From NCBI GenBank assembly GCA_044426085.1, contig JAWXUU010000001.1:143704-207703 (forward strand): DNA of 64,000 bases. The letters run 5' to 3'. This DNA is from JAWXUU01 sp044426085 (GTDB lineage Bacteria > Bacillota > Clostridia > Christensenellales > CAMQZB01). The position numbers and the translations under genes were made by a program. The notes under the pieces are model-generated. The model was not told the DNA's origin and made no database searches. It saw only the letters and a list, made by a program, of their open reading frames with translations. Shown here one piece after another: positions 1 through 7,375 of the stretch (the first letter of the stretch is position 1; every line of letters starts with the position of its first letter).

Positions 1-545
1 ATGCATTTGCCAGCTTCTTCGCTTGTCCAAAGTTTTTTTCTGAAGTTAAGGTCGCAAGAAATTTTTACGCCTTTTTCTTTAGCTTTTTTACAAGCTTCCA
101 AACAGATACCTGCAACTGTTGGGTTAAGTGCTGGTGTGATACCTGTGAAGTGGAACCATGTTGCGCCTTCAAAGATTGCATCCCAATCGAAATCTTCTGG
201 TTGTGCTGTCCAGATTGATGAACCAGCTCTGTCGTAGATTACGTTTGAAGCACGTTGGCTTGCGCCTTTTTCAAGGAAGTAGATACCAACTCTGTCGCCA
301 CCACGTGCGATGTGTTTAGTTTCTACGCCATATTTTCTTACTTCGTTAATAGCACATTGACCGATATCGTGTTTTGGTAGTTTTGTTACAAAACTAGCGT
401 CGATACCGTAGTTAGCAAGTGAAACAGCTACGTTAGCTTCTCCACCACCGTATGTAGCTTGCATTTGATCTCCACATTGTGAAAATCTCAAGTAGCCGTT
501 TGGTGCCAATCTCAACATGATTTCTCCAAATGTTACAACTTTCAT
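1..545 (-). CDS. kdgK: 2-keto-3-deoxygluconate kinase (PfkB/ribokinase family), 3' end beyond window
   Basis: Phosphorylates 2-keto-3-deoxygluconate (KDG) to KDPG in the cytoplasm, using ATP. The visible 181 residues are the N-terminal part of a PfkB sugar kinase: the opening VTFGEIMLRLAP, the glycine-rich GGGEANVAVSLANYG segment near residues 34-48 and an FDWDAIFEGATWFHFTGI stretch near 125-142. The ATG at 543-545 follows a GGAGG ribosome binding site 9 nt upstream. The C-terminal catalytic region (usually GAGD) lies outside the window, so completeness cannot be judged. It follows the KDPG aldolase gene after about 245 bp, and both serve the end of the uronate pathway encoded up to 17 kb. 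Other PfkB kinases are possible, but the neighbours make KDG the natural substrate. Confidence 0.88.
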   Translation of the reverse strand, partial: MKVVTFGEIMLRLAPNGYLRFSQCGDQMQATYGGGEANVAVSLANYGIDASFVTKLPKHDIGQCAINEVRKYGVETKHIARGGDRVGIYFLEKGASQRASNVIYDRAGSSIWTAQPEDFDWDAIFEGATWFHFTGITPALNPTVAGICLEACKKAKEKGVKISCDLNFRKKLWTSEEAGKC

Positions 546-790
546 TATATAATACCTCCGAGTATTCTCTTTTTTTACGCAATTTTCTTGCGTGTTATTC
601 TTTTTTTGTTTTATTATCTAAATTTTGATTTAGATGTTTTTCAAGTTCCCTTGGGAATTGACAAAATATATAAATGCAAAGATTGATTTCAAAAATCGAG
701 CGTTTTTTTGAAAAACTTTGAAGGAATACTGGATGTATTTCGAAAAGTTTTGCAGAAAAACAAGCCGATTTTGGGAATTAAGCTTTGGAT
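546..790 (-). other. eda-kdgK intergenic region with a duplicated eda 3' end
   Basis: This 245-bp gap has no convincing gene. The stretch at 627-652 repeats the last codons and stop region of eda (788-813) with about 24 of 26 identical bases, and both copies end in the same kind of tail (GNFQNI and GNLKNI, then stop). A TTGGGAATT word occurs at 652-660 and again at 771-779, as expected from a tandem duplication. An imperfect hairpin (about 708-748; arms AAAACTT and AAGTTTT, with GGAATAC opposite GTATTTC) lies between the copies. It has no clear U-run, so I do not call it a terminator. Confidence 0.55.
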
Positions 791-1402
791 TTAGATGTTT
801 TGGAAGTTCCCTTCTTTTACAATTTCGCCGATTTCTGCACATTTTGCTTCGATATCGCCTTTCATCATCCAAGAACCGCCAACGGCGTGGATTTTGTCCC
901 AAGCAAGATATTCAGCCAAATTAGAAGCGTCTACGCCACCAGTTGGGATGAATTTGATTTGTGGGAATGGGCCTGCAAGACCTTGCATAGCTTTAAGTCC
1001 GCCATAAACGTTTGCTGGGAAGAATTTGATAACTTTAAGACCAGCATTGATAGCCATCATGATTTCTGTTGGTGTTACGCAACCTGGGAAATATGGGATA
1101 TCTTTAGCTTGGCAAACTGCACAAACTTCTTCAGAAAAACCAGGGCCAACGATAAATTTTGAACCTGCTGCGATAGCTTCTTCACATTGTGCTGCATTGA
1201 TGATTGTTCCAGCGCCGATAAGCATTTCTGGGAATTCTTTACAGCCAAGTTCGATTGCATCTCTTGCACATGCTGTTCTGAAAGTGATTTCCGCGATTGG
1301 AAGACCACCAGCGATCATTTTTGATAGTGTTGGAATAGTTTCTTCAATAGTGTTTAGAACAACAACTGGAACTACTCTTTTTTCGTCAACTAATTTCATC
1401 AT
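791..1402 (-). CDS. eda: KDPG/KHG aldolase
   Basis: Cleaves 2-keto-3-deoxy-6-phosphogluconate to pyruvate and glyceraldehyde 3-phosphate, the last step of uronate breakdown and of the Entner-Doudoroff route. The 203 residues are the usual length for a class I TIM-barrel aldolase. Visible hallmarks are E38 in AEITFRT (general base position), GAGT at 63-66, and the Schiff-base lysine K126 in VIKFFPA. Two adjacent ATGs (1402 and 1399) follow an AGGAGA site. The gene starts 2 nt after the stop of the phosphofructokinase gene, so the two are very likely co-transcribed. Its 3' end is partly repeated downstream at 627-652. Confidence 0.95.
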   Translation of the reverse strand: MMKLVDEKRVVPVVVLNTIEETIPTLSKMIAGGLPIAEITFRTACARDAIELGCKEFPEMLIGAGTIINAAQCEEAIAAGSKFIVGPGFSEEVCAVCQAKDIPYFPGCVTPTEIMMAINAGLKVIKFFPANVYGGLKAMQGLAGPFPQIKFIPTGGVDASNLAEYLAWDKIHAVGGSWMMKGDIEAKCAEIGEIVKEGNFQNI

Positions 1403-1404
1403 AA

Positions 1405-2634
1405 TTATTTTCTCCTCATATATAGATGTTGTGGCAAGCCGTCAACCATGATTGGTGTGAGTTCAGCTTGGATGAGCGGTTTTACATAGCTCAAGAAATC
1501 CGCTGTTACAAAGTCTTTAGTTTCGTTGAGCCATTCGATTGGAACTGTCTTTTCGAAGTTCGCGATTTGTCCGATATCAACAAGACCAGTTGTGCATTGG
1601 TATGGATCATTAGAGATTCTAACAAGTGTAACCATTTTGCCACTGATTCCTTCCATTGCAGCTTTGACACCAGCACCACCAACTTGGTATGCTTCTGTCA
1701 CGTCTACCCTTGAAGAAAGGTGAGATGCACATCTTTGAAGTGTAGAAAATTCGATTGCTCTTGTTTTGCAACCAATTCTTCTTGCACAAAGGTTAGCAAG
1801 GTATCTTGATGTTCCTGTGAGTGATTTGTGACCAAACGCATCAACGAATTGTTCGTTGTCGGTAAGTTCAGAAACGTATTTTCCATCAGGAGTTTTCACA
1901 CCTTCAGAAACGGCAACAACAACAGAAAGTTTTTTCTTTTGAAGTTCGTCAACTTTTGCAACGAATGATTCAACATCAAATGGAACTTCTGGAACGTAGA
2001 TCAAATCAATACCTTCGCAATCATCACCTTTTGAAAGTGCTGTTGCACCAGTAAGCCAACCTGCGTTTCTACCCATAACTTCAAGAATTGTCACTTGTTT
2101 TGTGCCGTAAACTAGGCCGTCACGAATGATTTCTTTTGTCATAGCGCCGATATATTTTGCTGCTGAACCAAAACCTGGTGTGTGGTCTGTCATCATCAAA
2201 TCGTTATCGATTGTTTTTGGGATACCAATGAATTTGATATCACTGCCTACGGTTTTACCGTAGTTATATAGCTTGTTGATTGTATCCATAGAATCGTTAC
2301 CACCGATATAGAAGAAAGCTCCGATATCGAGTTTTTCGAAAATTTCGAAAAGTTTTACGTATTCTTCAGTTGAATCTTCAGCATTTTTAAGTCTGTATCT
2401 GCAAGAACCAAGATAAGAACTTGGAGTTCTCTTCAAAAGTTCTACGTGTAGACTGCTTTCGATATGTTCTTTCAAGTCAACGTATTCTTCTTTGAGCAAA
2501 CCTTGAATACCATTCACCATACCGTAGATTTTCTCTACACCTCTGTCTTTTGCTGATTGAAATACACCAGCAAGGCTTGAATTGATTACCGCTGTTGGAC
2601 CACCACTTTGGCCAACGATGATATTTTTCCCCAT
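1405..2634 (-). CDS. pfp: 6-phosphofructokinase, probably pyrophosphate-dependent
   Basis: Interconverts fructose 6-phosphate and fructose 1,6-bisphosphate. The 409-residue protein has the PFK fold motifs GQSGGPTAVINS (8-19), GGNDS (111-115), PKTIDND (139-145) and MGRNAGWLTG. In ATP-dependent enzymes the second motif is GGDGS. A bulky residue in place of the second G, together with the K of PKTIDND, is the established sign of PPi dependence; the N at position 113 is a variation on the usual GGDDS. I chose the ATG at 2632-2634, which has AAGGAG 7-8 nt upstream, over an upstream in-frame start giving a 21-residue basic extension. A reversible PPi enzyme fits a cell growing on uronates, which must make hexose phosphate from triose phosphate. 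Cofactor choice is inferred, not shown. Confidence 0.85.
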   Translation of the reverse strand: MGKNIIVGQSGGPTAVINSSLAGVFQSAKDRGVEKIYGMVNGIQGLLKEEYVDLKEHIESSLHVELLKRTPSSYLGSCRYRLKNAEDSTEEYVKLFEIFEKLDIGAFFYIGGNDSMDTINKLYNYGKTVGSDIKFIGIPKTIDNDLMMTDHTPGFGSAAKYIGAMTKEIIRDGLVYGTKQVTILEVMGRNAGWLTGATALSKGDDCEGIDLIYVPEVPFDVESFVAKVDELQKKKLSVVVAVSEGVKTPDGKYVSELTDNEQFVDAFGHKSLTGTSRYLANLCARRIGCKTRAIEFSTLQRCASHLSSRVDVTEAYQVGGAGVKAAMEGISGKMVTLVRISNDPYQCTTGLVDIGQIANFEKTVPIEWLNETKDFVTADFLSYVKPLIQAELTPIMVDGLPQHLYMRRK

Positions 2635-2735
2635 ACAAGTTCTCCTTAATATTTTTTTGATGACTTTTGAAACCATTTTGATTTCAAAAGCTATCATAAT
2701 TTTAAAACCCCCATGATTTTAAAATATGTTCAAGA

Positions 2736-4160
2736 TTATGCAGACACTGTTTCTTCACTGTTTTCTAAATTTTCACCTTCGTTATCATCACCGCCGATAA
2801 GACCGTATTTTCTTTTAACCTTACGCAAGCAAATAAGCCCGATTGTGAGTGAAATACATCCAATACCACCGTTTGAAAGTAGCATTGAAATACCAACCGC
2901 TTTCGCACCAAATGTCGTGAAGTTGATAAGAATATAAAGTGATGGGATTCTCAAACAGAAAAGTCTGAAAATGTTCAAAACAAATGTCATTTTTGTATAG
3001 CCAAAACCAAGTAGGAAACCAATCACGGCTGAATTCACACCAAGACCCAACACGCCCCATCTTTCATATCTGAAGACTGCGTATATCGTGTCGTAAAATT
3101 CTGGGTCTGTGCCGGCATAATGCGCGACAAGTTGATTCATCCAGATTGTGTAAACAAGCATACCGATAATTGAAACAGCAACGTTGAAGGCAAGGATGAT
3201 ATAAAATACATTCACCGCTCTTTTTGGGTTGTTGTTACCGAGATTTTGACTTATGATAACAGAAATAGTTTCTTCTGTGCTTTCTGTTATTGTTGTTGTC
3301 GCCGCGCCGAGGTTGTTTGAAACGCTCATCGCACCAACGACTGTGTCTCCAAGGTCAGCTGCTATCGCATTTGATATAACTTTACCTGATGTGAACACGA
3401 ATTTACTAACGAATATTGGCCAAACCACTTTGAAATAACTTTTGACATCGTCTTTTCTGAACTCAATTTGTTTGCGTTCGAATTTATATGTGTAGTCTTT
3501 TCTTCCAAGTTTCCAAATTACAAACAAGAAGAAGAAAATGTTTGGCACTAATGTTGCAAGTGCAACAGAAATAATTTCTGCGTGAATCTCTAGGAATATT
3601 ACTGTCAAAATAATTTTTGTAATAATAAGCATAAAGTTGATTGTAAATATCTTTGATGTCGCACCACGCGATTTTTCGAAAGATAGGTATATAGCATTGA
3701 AAATACCAACACCAAGCGTGATCATTTGAACTGCGAAATATTGTCCGCTGATTTCAATGATACTTTCCGGCACATTGCAAAAAGCCATGATTGCACTTGA
3801 GAAAAATAACCCAATACAACACAACAAAACGCAAGCCACTGTTGCGAACACCAATATCATGCGTGAAAGCCTTTTTGCCTTTTCGAAATCGTTTGCACCA
3901 ATTGATCTTGCGAGCACGATTGTCGCGGCTATTGAAAGGCCTTGACTTATTGAGTTCGCAGTGTTTTTGATTTGGTTTGTCGTTGCAACGGCAGAAACCG
4001 CAAGAGAACTTATTCCTGCAACCAATGTCAAATCGACAAGGTTATACATAAAGTTCATGATGTTCATCAAAATCATTGGTGAGGCGATAACAAAAATAAC
4101 ATACCATAATTTCCCCGTGAGCATAAAGTGTCTTCTTTCTGCGTCGTTCATTTTTGGCAT
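2736..4160 (-). CDS. MATE family efflux transporter
   Basis: A 474-residue integral membrane protein with the two-times-six-helix layout of MATE exporters, which expel cationic drugs or metabolites using a Na+ or H+ gradient. Family features include the N-terminal GKLWYVIFVIASPMILMN and a repeat of this pattern near residue 235 (VKSYFKVVWPIFVSKF), plus the SMSVSNNLGAATTTITEST region. The start follows GGGAGA. It sits between the SDR reductase and phosphofructokinase genes of the uronate locus, which is an odd place for a drug exporter. It may relieve build-up of a toxic ketouronate, or may simply be an insertion into the operon; the sequence does not decide. Confidence 0.85.
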   Translation of the reverse strand: MPKMNDAERRHFMLTGKLWYVIFVIASPMILMNIMNFMYNLVDLTLVAGISSLAVSAVATTNQIKNTANSISQGLSIAATIVLARSIGANDFEKAKRLSRMILVFATVACVLLCCIGLFFSSAIMAFCNVPESIIEISGQYFAVQMITLGVGIFNAIYLSFEKSRGATSKIFTINFMLIITKIILTVIFLEIHAEIISVALATLVPNIFFFLFVIWKLGRKDYTYKFERKQIEFRKDDVKSYFKVVWPIFVSKFVFTSGKVISNAIAADLGDTVVGAMSVSNNLGAATTTITESTEETISVIISQNLGNNNPKRAVNVFYIILAFNVAVSIIGMLVYTIWMNQLVAHYAGTDPEFYDTIYAVFRYERWGVLGLGVNSAVIGFLLGFGYTKMTFVLNIFRLFCLRIPSLYILINFTTFGAKAVGISMLLSNGGIGCISLTIGLICLRKVKRKYGLIGGDDNEGENLENSEETVSA

Positions 4161-4230
4161 AATTTTAGAATCTCCCTTTTCTATCTAAATAGAATATTAA
4201 ATTTTATTTTTAAAAAGTATTAAAATATTC

Positions 4231-4267
4231 GTATAATTCCACCAAAAAATCTTCAGCGGAATTATAC
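4231..4267 (-). other. intercistronic stem-loop between SDR and MATE genes
   Basis: Perfect 10-bp inverted repeat GTATAATTCC/GGAATTATAC with a 17-nt loop. On the minus strand it lies 45 nt after the SDR stop and is followed by a broken, T-rich but not uniform tail. It may be a weak terminator or an mRNA end-protecting stem that lowers expression of the downstream MATE-pfp-eda-kdgK part. Confidence 0.5.
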
Positions 4268-4311
4268 TTTTATTTATTTGCATTTTAAATTGCTTTGTTT
4301 TTTGTTTGTTA

Positions 4312-5070
4312 TTACAACAAATCTTGACCACCGTTAACTTGAACAACTTCACCAGTCATGAATGATGCTTTTTCGCTTACTAGGAAGCCAATAACATTAG
4401 CAACTTCGCTTGCTTGACCAAGTCTTTTCAAAAGGATGTTGTTTTTCCAAGATTCGAAAAGTGGAAGGTTTGTTTGTTTGATTGCTGCGTGGAATGGAGT
4501 ATCAATTGTTCCTGGAGCAACTGCGTTAACTCTGATTCCGTATTCAGCAAGGTCTTTTGCAAGAGCTCTTGTCAAAAGGATGATTGCGCCTTTAGATACG
4601 CCGTAGATACCAGCTCCTGGGCCACCTGCATTCCAACCAGCGTTTGATGAGAAGTTGATGATGCTTGCGCCAGCTTCTGCTTCTGATTTTTTAAGGAATG
4701 GGATTGCAGTTCTAGATACGAAGTATGCACTGTCAAGGTTAAGAGCCATAACTTTTCTGTAGAATTCAGTTGTCATGTCTTCGAATCTTGATCTTCCGCC
4801 AAGTCCACCAGCGTTGTTAACAACAACGTCGAAGTGTCCGTATTTTTCACCGATTGCAGTTACGTTTGCAACAACTTCTTCTTCAGAACAAACGTCGAAG
4901 TGATAATATTCACATTCGATGTTCAATGCTTTAAGTTCAGCAATTGTTTCTGCTGCTTGTTCGTCGTCGATACCGTTAAGGATAACTGTGTAGCCTTGTG
5001 CACCTAGTTCTTTTGCTGTTGCTTTGCCGATACCACCAGTACCACCTGTGATAAATGCGATTTTTTTCAT
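4312..5070 (-). CDS. SDR family oxidoreductase, candidate DEH (ketouronate) reductase
   Basis: Probable NAD(P)H-dependent reductase converting 4-deoxy-5-hexoseulose uronate (DEH) to KDG. The 252 residues show the classical SDR layout: nucleotide-binding TGGTGGIG at 8-15, NNAG at 85-88, N111, and the catalytic S141/142, Y156 and K160, ending in the usual GEVVQVNGGQ. It lies between the KdgF-like cupin and the KDPG-pathway genes. No KduI isomerase is visible in the window. In pectin catabolism KduI then KduD act, whereas in alginate catabolism one SDR reduces DEH directly, so the layout favours the alginate-type route. General SDR identity is certain; the substrate is inferred from context. Confidence 0.85.
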   Translation of the reverse strand: MKKIAFITGGTGGIGKATAKELGAQGYTVILNGIDDEQAAETIAELKALNIECEYYHFDVCSEEEVVANVTAIGEKYGHFDVVVNNAGGLGGRSRFEDMTTEFYRKVMALNLDSAYFVSRTAIPFLKKSEAEAGASIINFSSNAGWNAGGPGAGIYGVSKGAIILLTRALAKDLAEYGIRVNAVAPGTIDTPFHAAIKQTNLPLFESWKNNILLKRLGQASEVANVIGFLVSEKASFMTGEVVQVNGGQDLL

Positions 5071-5140
5071 AATTATATTCTCCTTATAATAAAAATTTTC
5101 TATAATATTTTATTTGTGTCCGTATTGATTGTGTTTGAAA

Positions 5141-5470
5141 TTAAACCAAGAAATCTTCTCTTGCTGGAGCGAAGATATCAAGAATAACTGCTTTTTCCAA
5201 ACATACACCGCCGTGGATGATGTGTGGTTGTTTGCAAGTTGAATCCCCAGGACCCATAACTTTCTTTTGATCGCCAATTTCAAATTCCATAACGCCTGAA
5301 ACAACGTATGAACATTGATCGTGGAAATGCTCGTGAAGTGCGCCAACTGCGCCAACTTCAAAAGTCAATTCGCAAACCATCAAATTGTCGTTGTGTGCGA
5401 TAACTTTTCTTGTTACACCAGGTGCAACTGTCTTTGCAGGTATTTCGCTGTTTACAAAATAATTTTGCAT
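5141..5470 (-). CDS. kdgF: KdgF-like cupin, unsaturated uronate ring-opening protein
   Basis: A single-domain cupin of 109 residues. KdgF proteins speed up conversion of 4,5-unsaturated monouronates, released by exolytic lyases from pectin or alginate, into the linear ketouronate. The metal ligands fit a cupin site: H46 and H48 in LHEHFHDQ, Q52, and H86 in PHIIHGG, followed by the PGD turn typical of the family. The gene is packed between two lyase genes and the SDR reductase, exactly where such an activity is needed. The start follows AAGGAG. The family call is good; symbol assignment rests on length, ligands and neighbours. Confidence 0.85.
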   Translation of the reverse strand: MQNYFVNSEIPAKTVAPGVTRKVIAHNDNLMVCELTFEVGAVGALHEHFHDQCSYVVSGVMEFEIGDQKKVMGPGDSTCKQPHIIHGGVCLEKAVILDIFAPAREDFLV

Positions 5471-5481
5471 ATTTATTCTCC

Positions 5482-7371
5482 TTATTTAAAATTAATAACT
5501 GATTTGAATTCAACGTTTTTGCCGATTTCTCTTACCAAAACTGTTGATCTTGTTTTATTGACTGGGTTATCCATAGTTGTTAGAAGGTAAACTTTCTTGC
5601 CTTTTGCATCAACTTCATATTCGCAAGTGATATCACCAGCTGTAAGTGTGATAACCGCTTTGTCGTTTTCGCAGATAACTTCTTTTGCGTTAATAATGTG
5701 TTCGTATCCATTTGCATTGTAGCCAAAATCAACTGCAACGTCTGAAGTGTTTGCTGCTGCTGTGAAGATAGCTTCGAAATGTTGAATGAAGTCACAAGTG
5801 TTTTCCACTTCGCTTGCAACACCGAAAGTGTCTTTAAGTGAAGATTCACCCATAACGATTTCTCTTGTGTATCCAATGCCTTCATAAACGTCTGCTTTTG
5901 TTGCTTTCACATGATTTGCATCATATTCAACGCAAGTTCCTGGTGTGAATGATGTGATATCCACGCCGTTGCAGATAACTGTGTTATGAGCCATAGTTTT
6001 TCTGTGCCATTCGTTGCAAAGTCTTGCTCTGTATCCGGCATTTGATGGGTCTCTTGAAACGAGAACGTTGTTGTATGTGAATTCGATGTTCATGATGTCA
6101 GGATGCGCATGTGATTTTGCGTTCAAACCGTATTTCATAAACACGTTGAATTTGTCGTTTCTTAGCATTGCATAGTTTGATTTTTCATAGCATTTTGTAT
6201 CTTTTTTCACTGGAGTGAATTTTGTGAAGTCAAAATCTATGTTGAAAAGCAATCTTTCAATTGAATGTGTGTTGTTGATATAGAATGGTTCTGAAAGTGG
6301 CAAAGTTTGTCTTTCTACTGGGTTAGATTCAAAATATTTAAGAATTTGACCGTAGATGCTGTCTTCACCGTAAACTCTTGCCATTGCGTCGAATTGGTAG
6401 CTGTATGTTTTAAGGTTAAGGTTTGGCCAACCATCGTTTGGATTTGGGAAGAAATCGTTATCAAATGCATAATGATAAATTTCATTGTACATTTTTTCAA
6501 CGATAGCTGTTGATTTTACACCAAAGTCGTAGCCGTAAAGTTTTGCAAATACCAATAGGTATGAAACACCTTCAAGCAAGAACATGTTATAGTGAGTTGA
6601 ACCTTCATACCAGAAACCGTCTTCTGTTACGCCTTCAGCAAGTTGGTTATGCATACCAAATTCACTGTTGAAAGCGAAGTCAAGCATTTCTTGGTTGCCG
6701 TTCACAAGACCCATAACACCCATAACTGAACAATACCAACATCTGATGTTGTGGATTGATTCTGTTTGTGGTTTCAAGATTTTATAAATTTCGTTGAACC
6801 AATTGAAGATAACTTCTTTAGTTTCTTCATCGATGTATTCTTTGATGATTTCGTATGTTTGAGCAACGCGGATACCGATGATTGATTCGTTCAAGCCTTG
6901 TGGCATGATTCTTGCAGATCCCCAGCCCATTTCTTCTACTGTTTCATAAACATCAAGTTCTTTTCTGTGTAGTTTGAAGTTTGTATAGTTTTTGCCGTAG
7001 AATGCGATGATCATTTTTACATAATCAAGATATTTTTCTTCTTTTGTTGCTTCATAAATTGCTGCTGATGCAAGCATGTTTACGATTGCAGTGTTGCGAT
7101 AGAAATATGTCCAAACACCGTCAAGAACGTCGCTTTTGAAAGTTTTTCCGCAAACTTCACAAACGTGATCGTGTGGTTTTGCAAGGTCGAAAATCAATCT
7201 TCCGCCATCGTCGTCACAGAAATAGTAGTGACCCCATTGGCTGATTTTTTCTGGATCATCTGAAAAGTTTTCCATAAAAGGAGTAACTTTTTCAATCATA
7301 TCGTCCAAAGAAGCTTTATACTCTGGAACTTCGTTCATATATTTTACAAAATTATCATTAACGTATTTCAT
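5482..7371 (-). CDS. heparinase II/III-type polysaccharide lyase, cytoplasmic
   Basis: A 629-residue lyase with an N-terminal alpha/alpha toroid and a C-terminal beta-sandwich. Likely active-site residues are HN at 207-208 (IHNIRCWY), Y255/H260 in DGFWYEGSTHYN, and H421/H423 in NAKSHAHPD, with the AHNT motif at 461-464. An HVCEVCG segment (69-75) near the N-terminus resembles a small metal or structural knuckle seen in some family members. There is no signal peptide, so it should act on imported oligosaccharides and release unsaturated uronates by beta-elimination. The ATG at 7369-7371, 4 nt after the previous stop, is preferred to a GTG at 7398. The PL family (12, 15, 17 or 21 type) cannot be fixed by eye; oligo-alginate lyase is the favoured guess. 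Confidence 0.82.
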   Translation of the reverse strand: MKYVNDNFVKYMNEVPEYKASLDDMIEKVTPFMENFSDDPEKISQWGHYYFCDDDGGRLIFDLAKPHDHVCEVCGKTFKSDVLDGVWTYFYRNTAIVNMLASAAIYEATKEEKYLDYVKMIIAFYGKNYTNFKLHRKELDVYETVEEMGWGSARIMPQGLNESIIGIRVAQTYEIIKEYIDEETKEVIFNWFNEIYKILKPQTESIHNIRCWYCSVMGVMGLVNGNQEMLDFAFNSEFGMHNQLAEGVTEDGFWYEGSTHYNMFLLEGVSYLLVFAKLYGYDFGVKSTAIVEKMYNEIYHYAFDNDFFPNPNDGWPNLNLKTYSYQFDAMARVYGEDSIYGQILKYFESNPVERQTLPLSEPFYINNTHSIERLLFNIDFDFTKFTPVKKDTKCYEKSNYAMLRNDKFNVFMKYGLNAKSHAHPDIMNIEFTYNNVLVSRDPSNAGYRARLCNEWHRKTMAHNTVICNGVDITSFTPGTCVEYDANHVKATKADVYEGIGYTREIVMGESSLKDTFGVASEVENTCDFIQHFEAIFTAAANTSDVAVDFGYNANGYEHIINAKEVICENDKAVITLTAGDITCEYEVDAKGKKVYLLTTMDNPVNKTRSTVLVREIGKNVEFKSVINFK

Positions 7372-7375
7372 TTTC

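Noticed and set aside
1..237. Plus-strand open frame of 78 codons
   Set aside because: It lies antisense to kdgK, whose frame has clear family similarity.
2635..2697. Upstream start of the phosphofructokinase gene
   Set aside because: The extra 21 residues are basic and unlike the family, and the internal ATG has the ribosome binding site.
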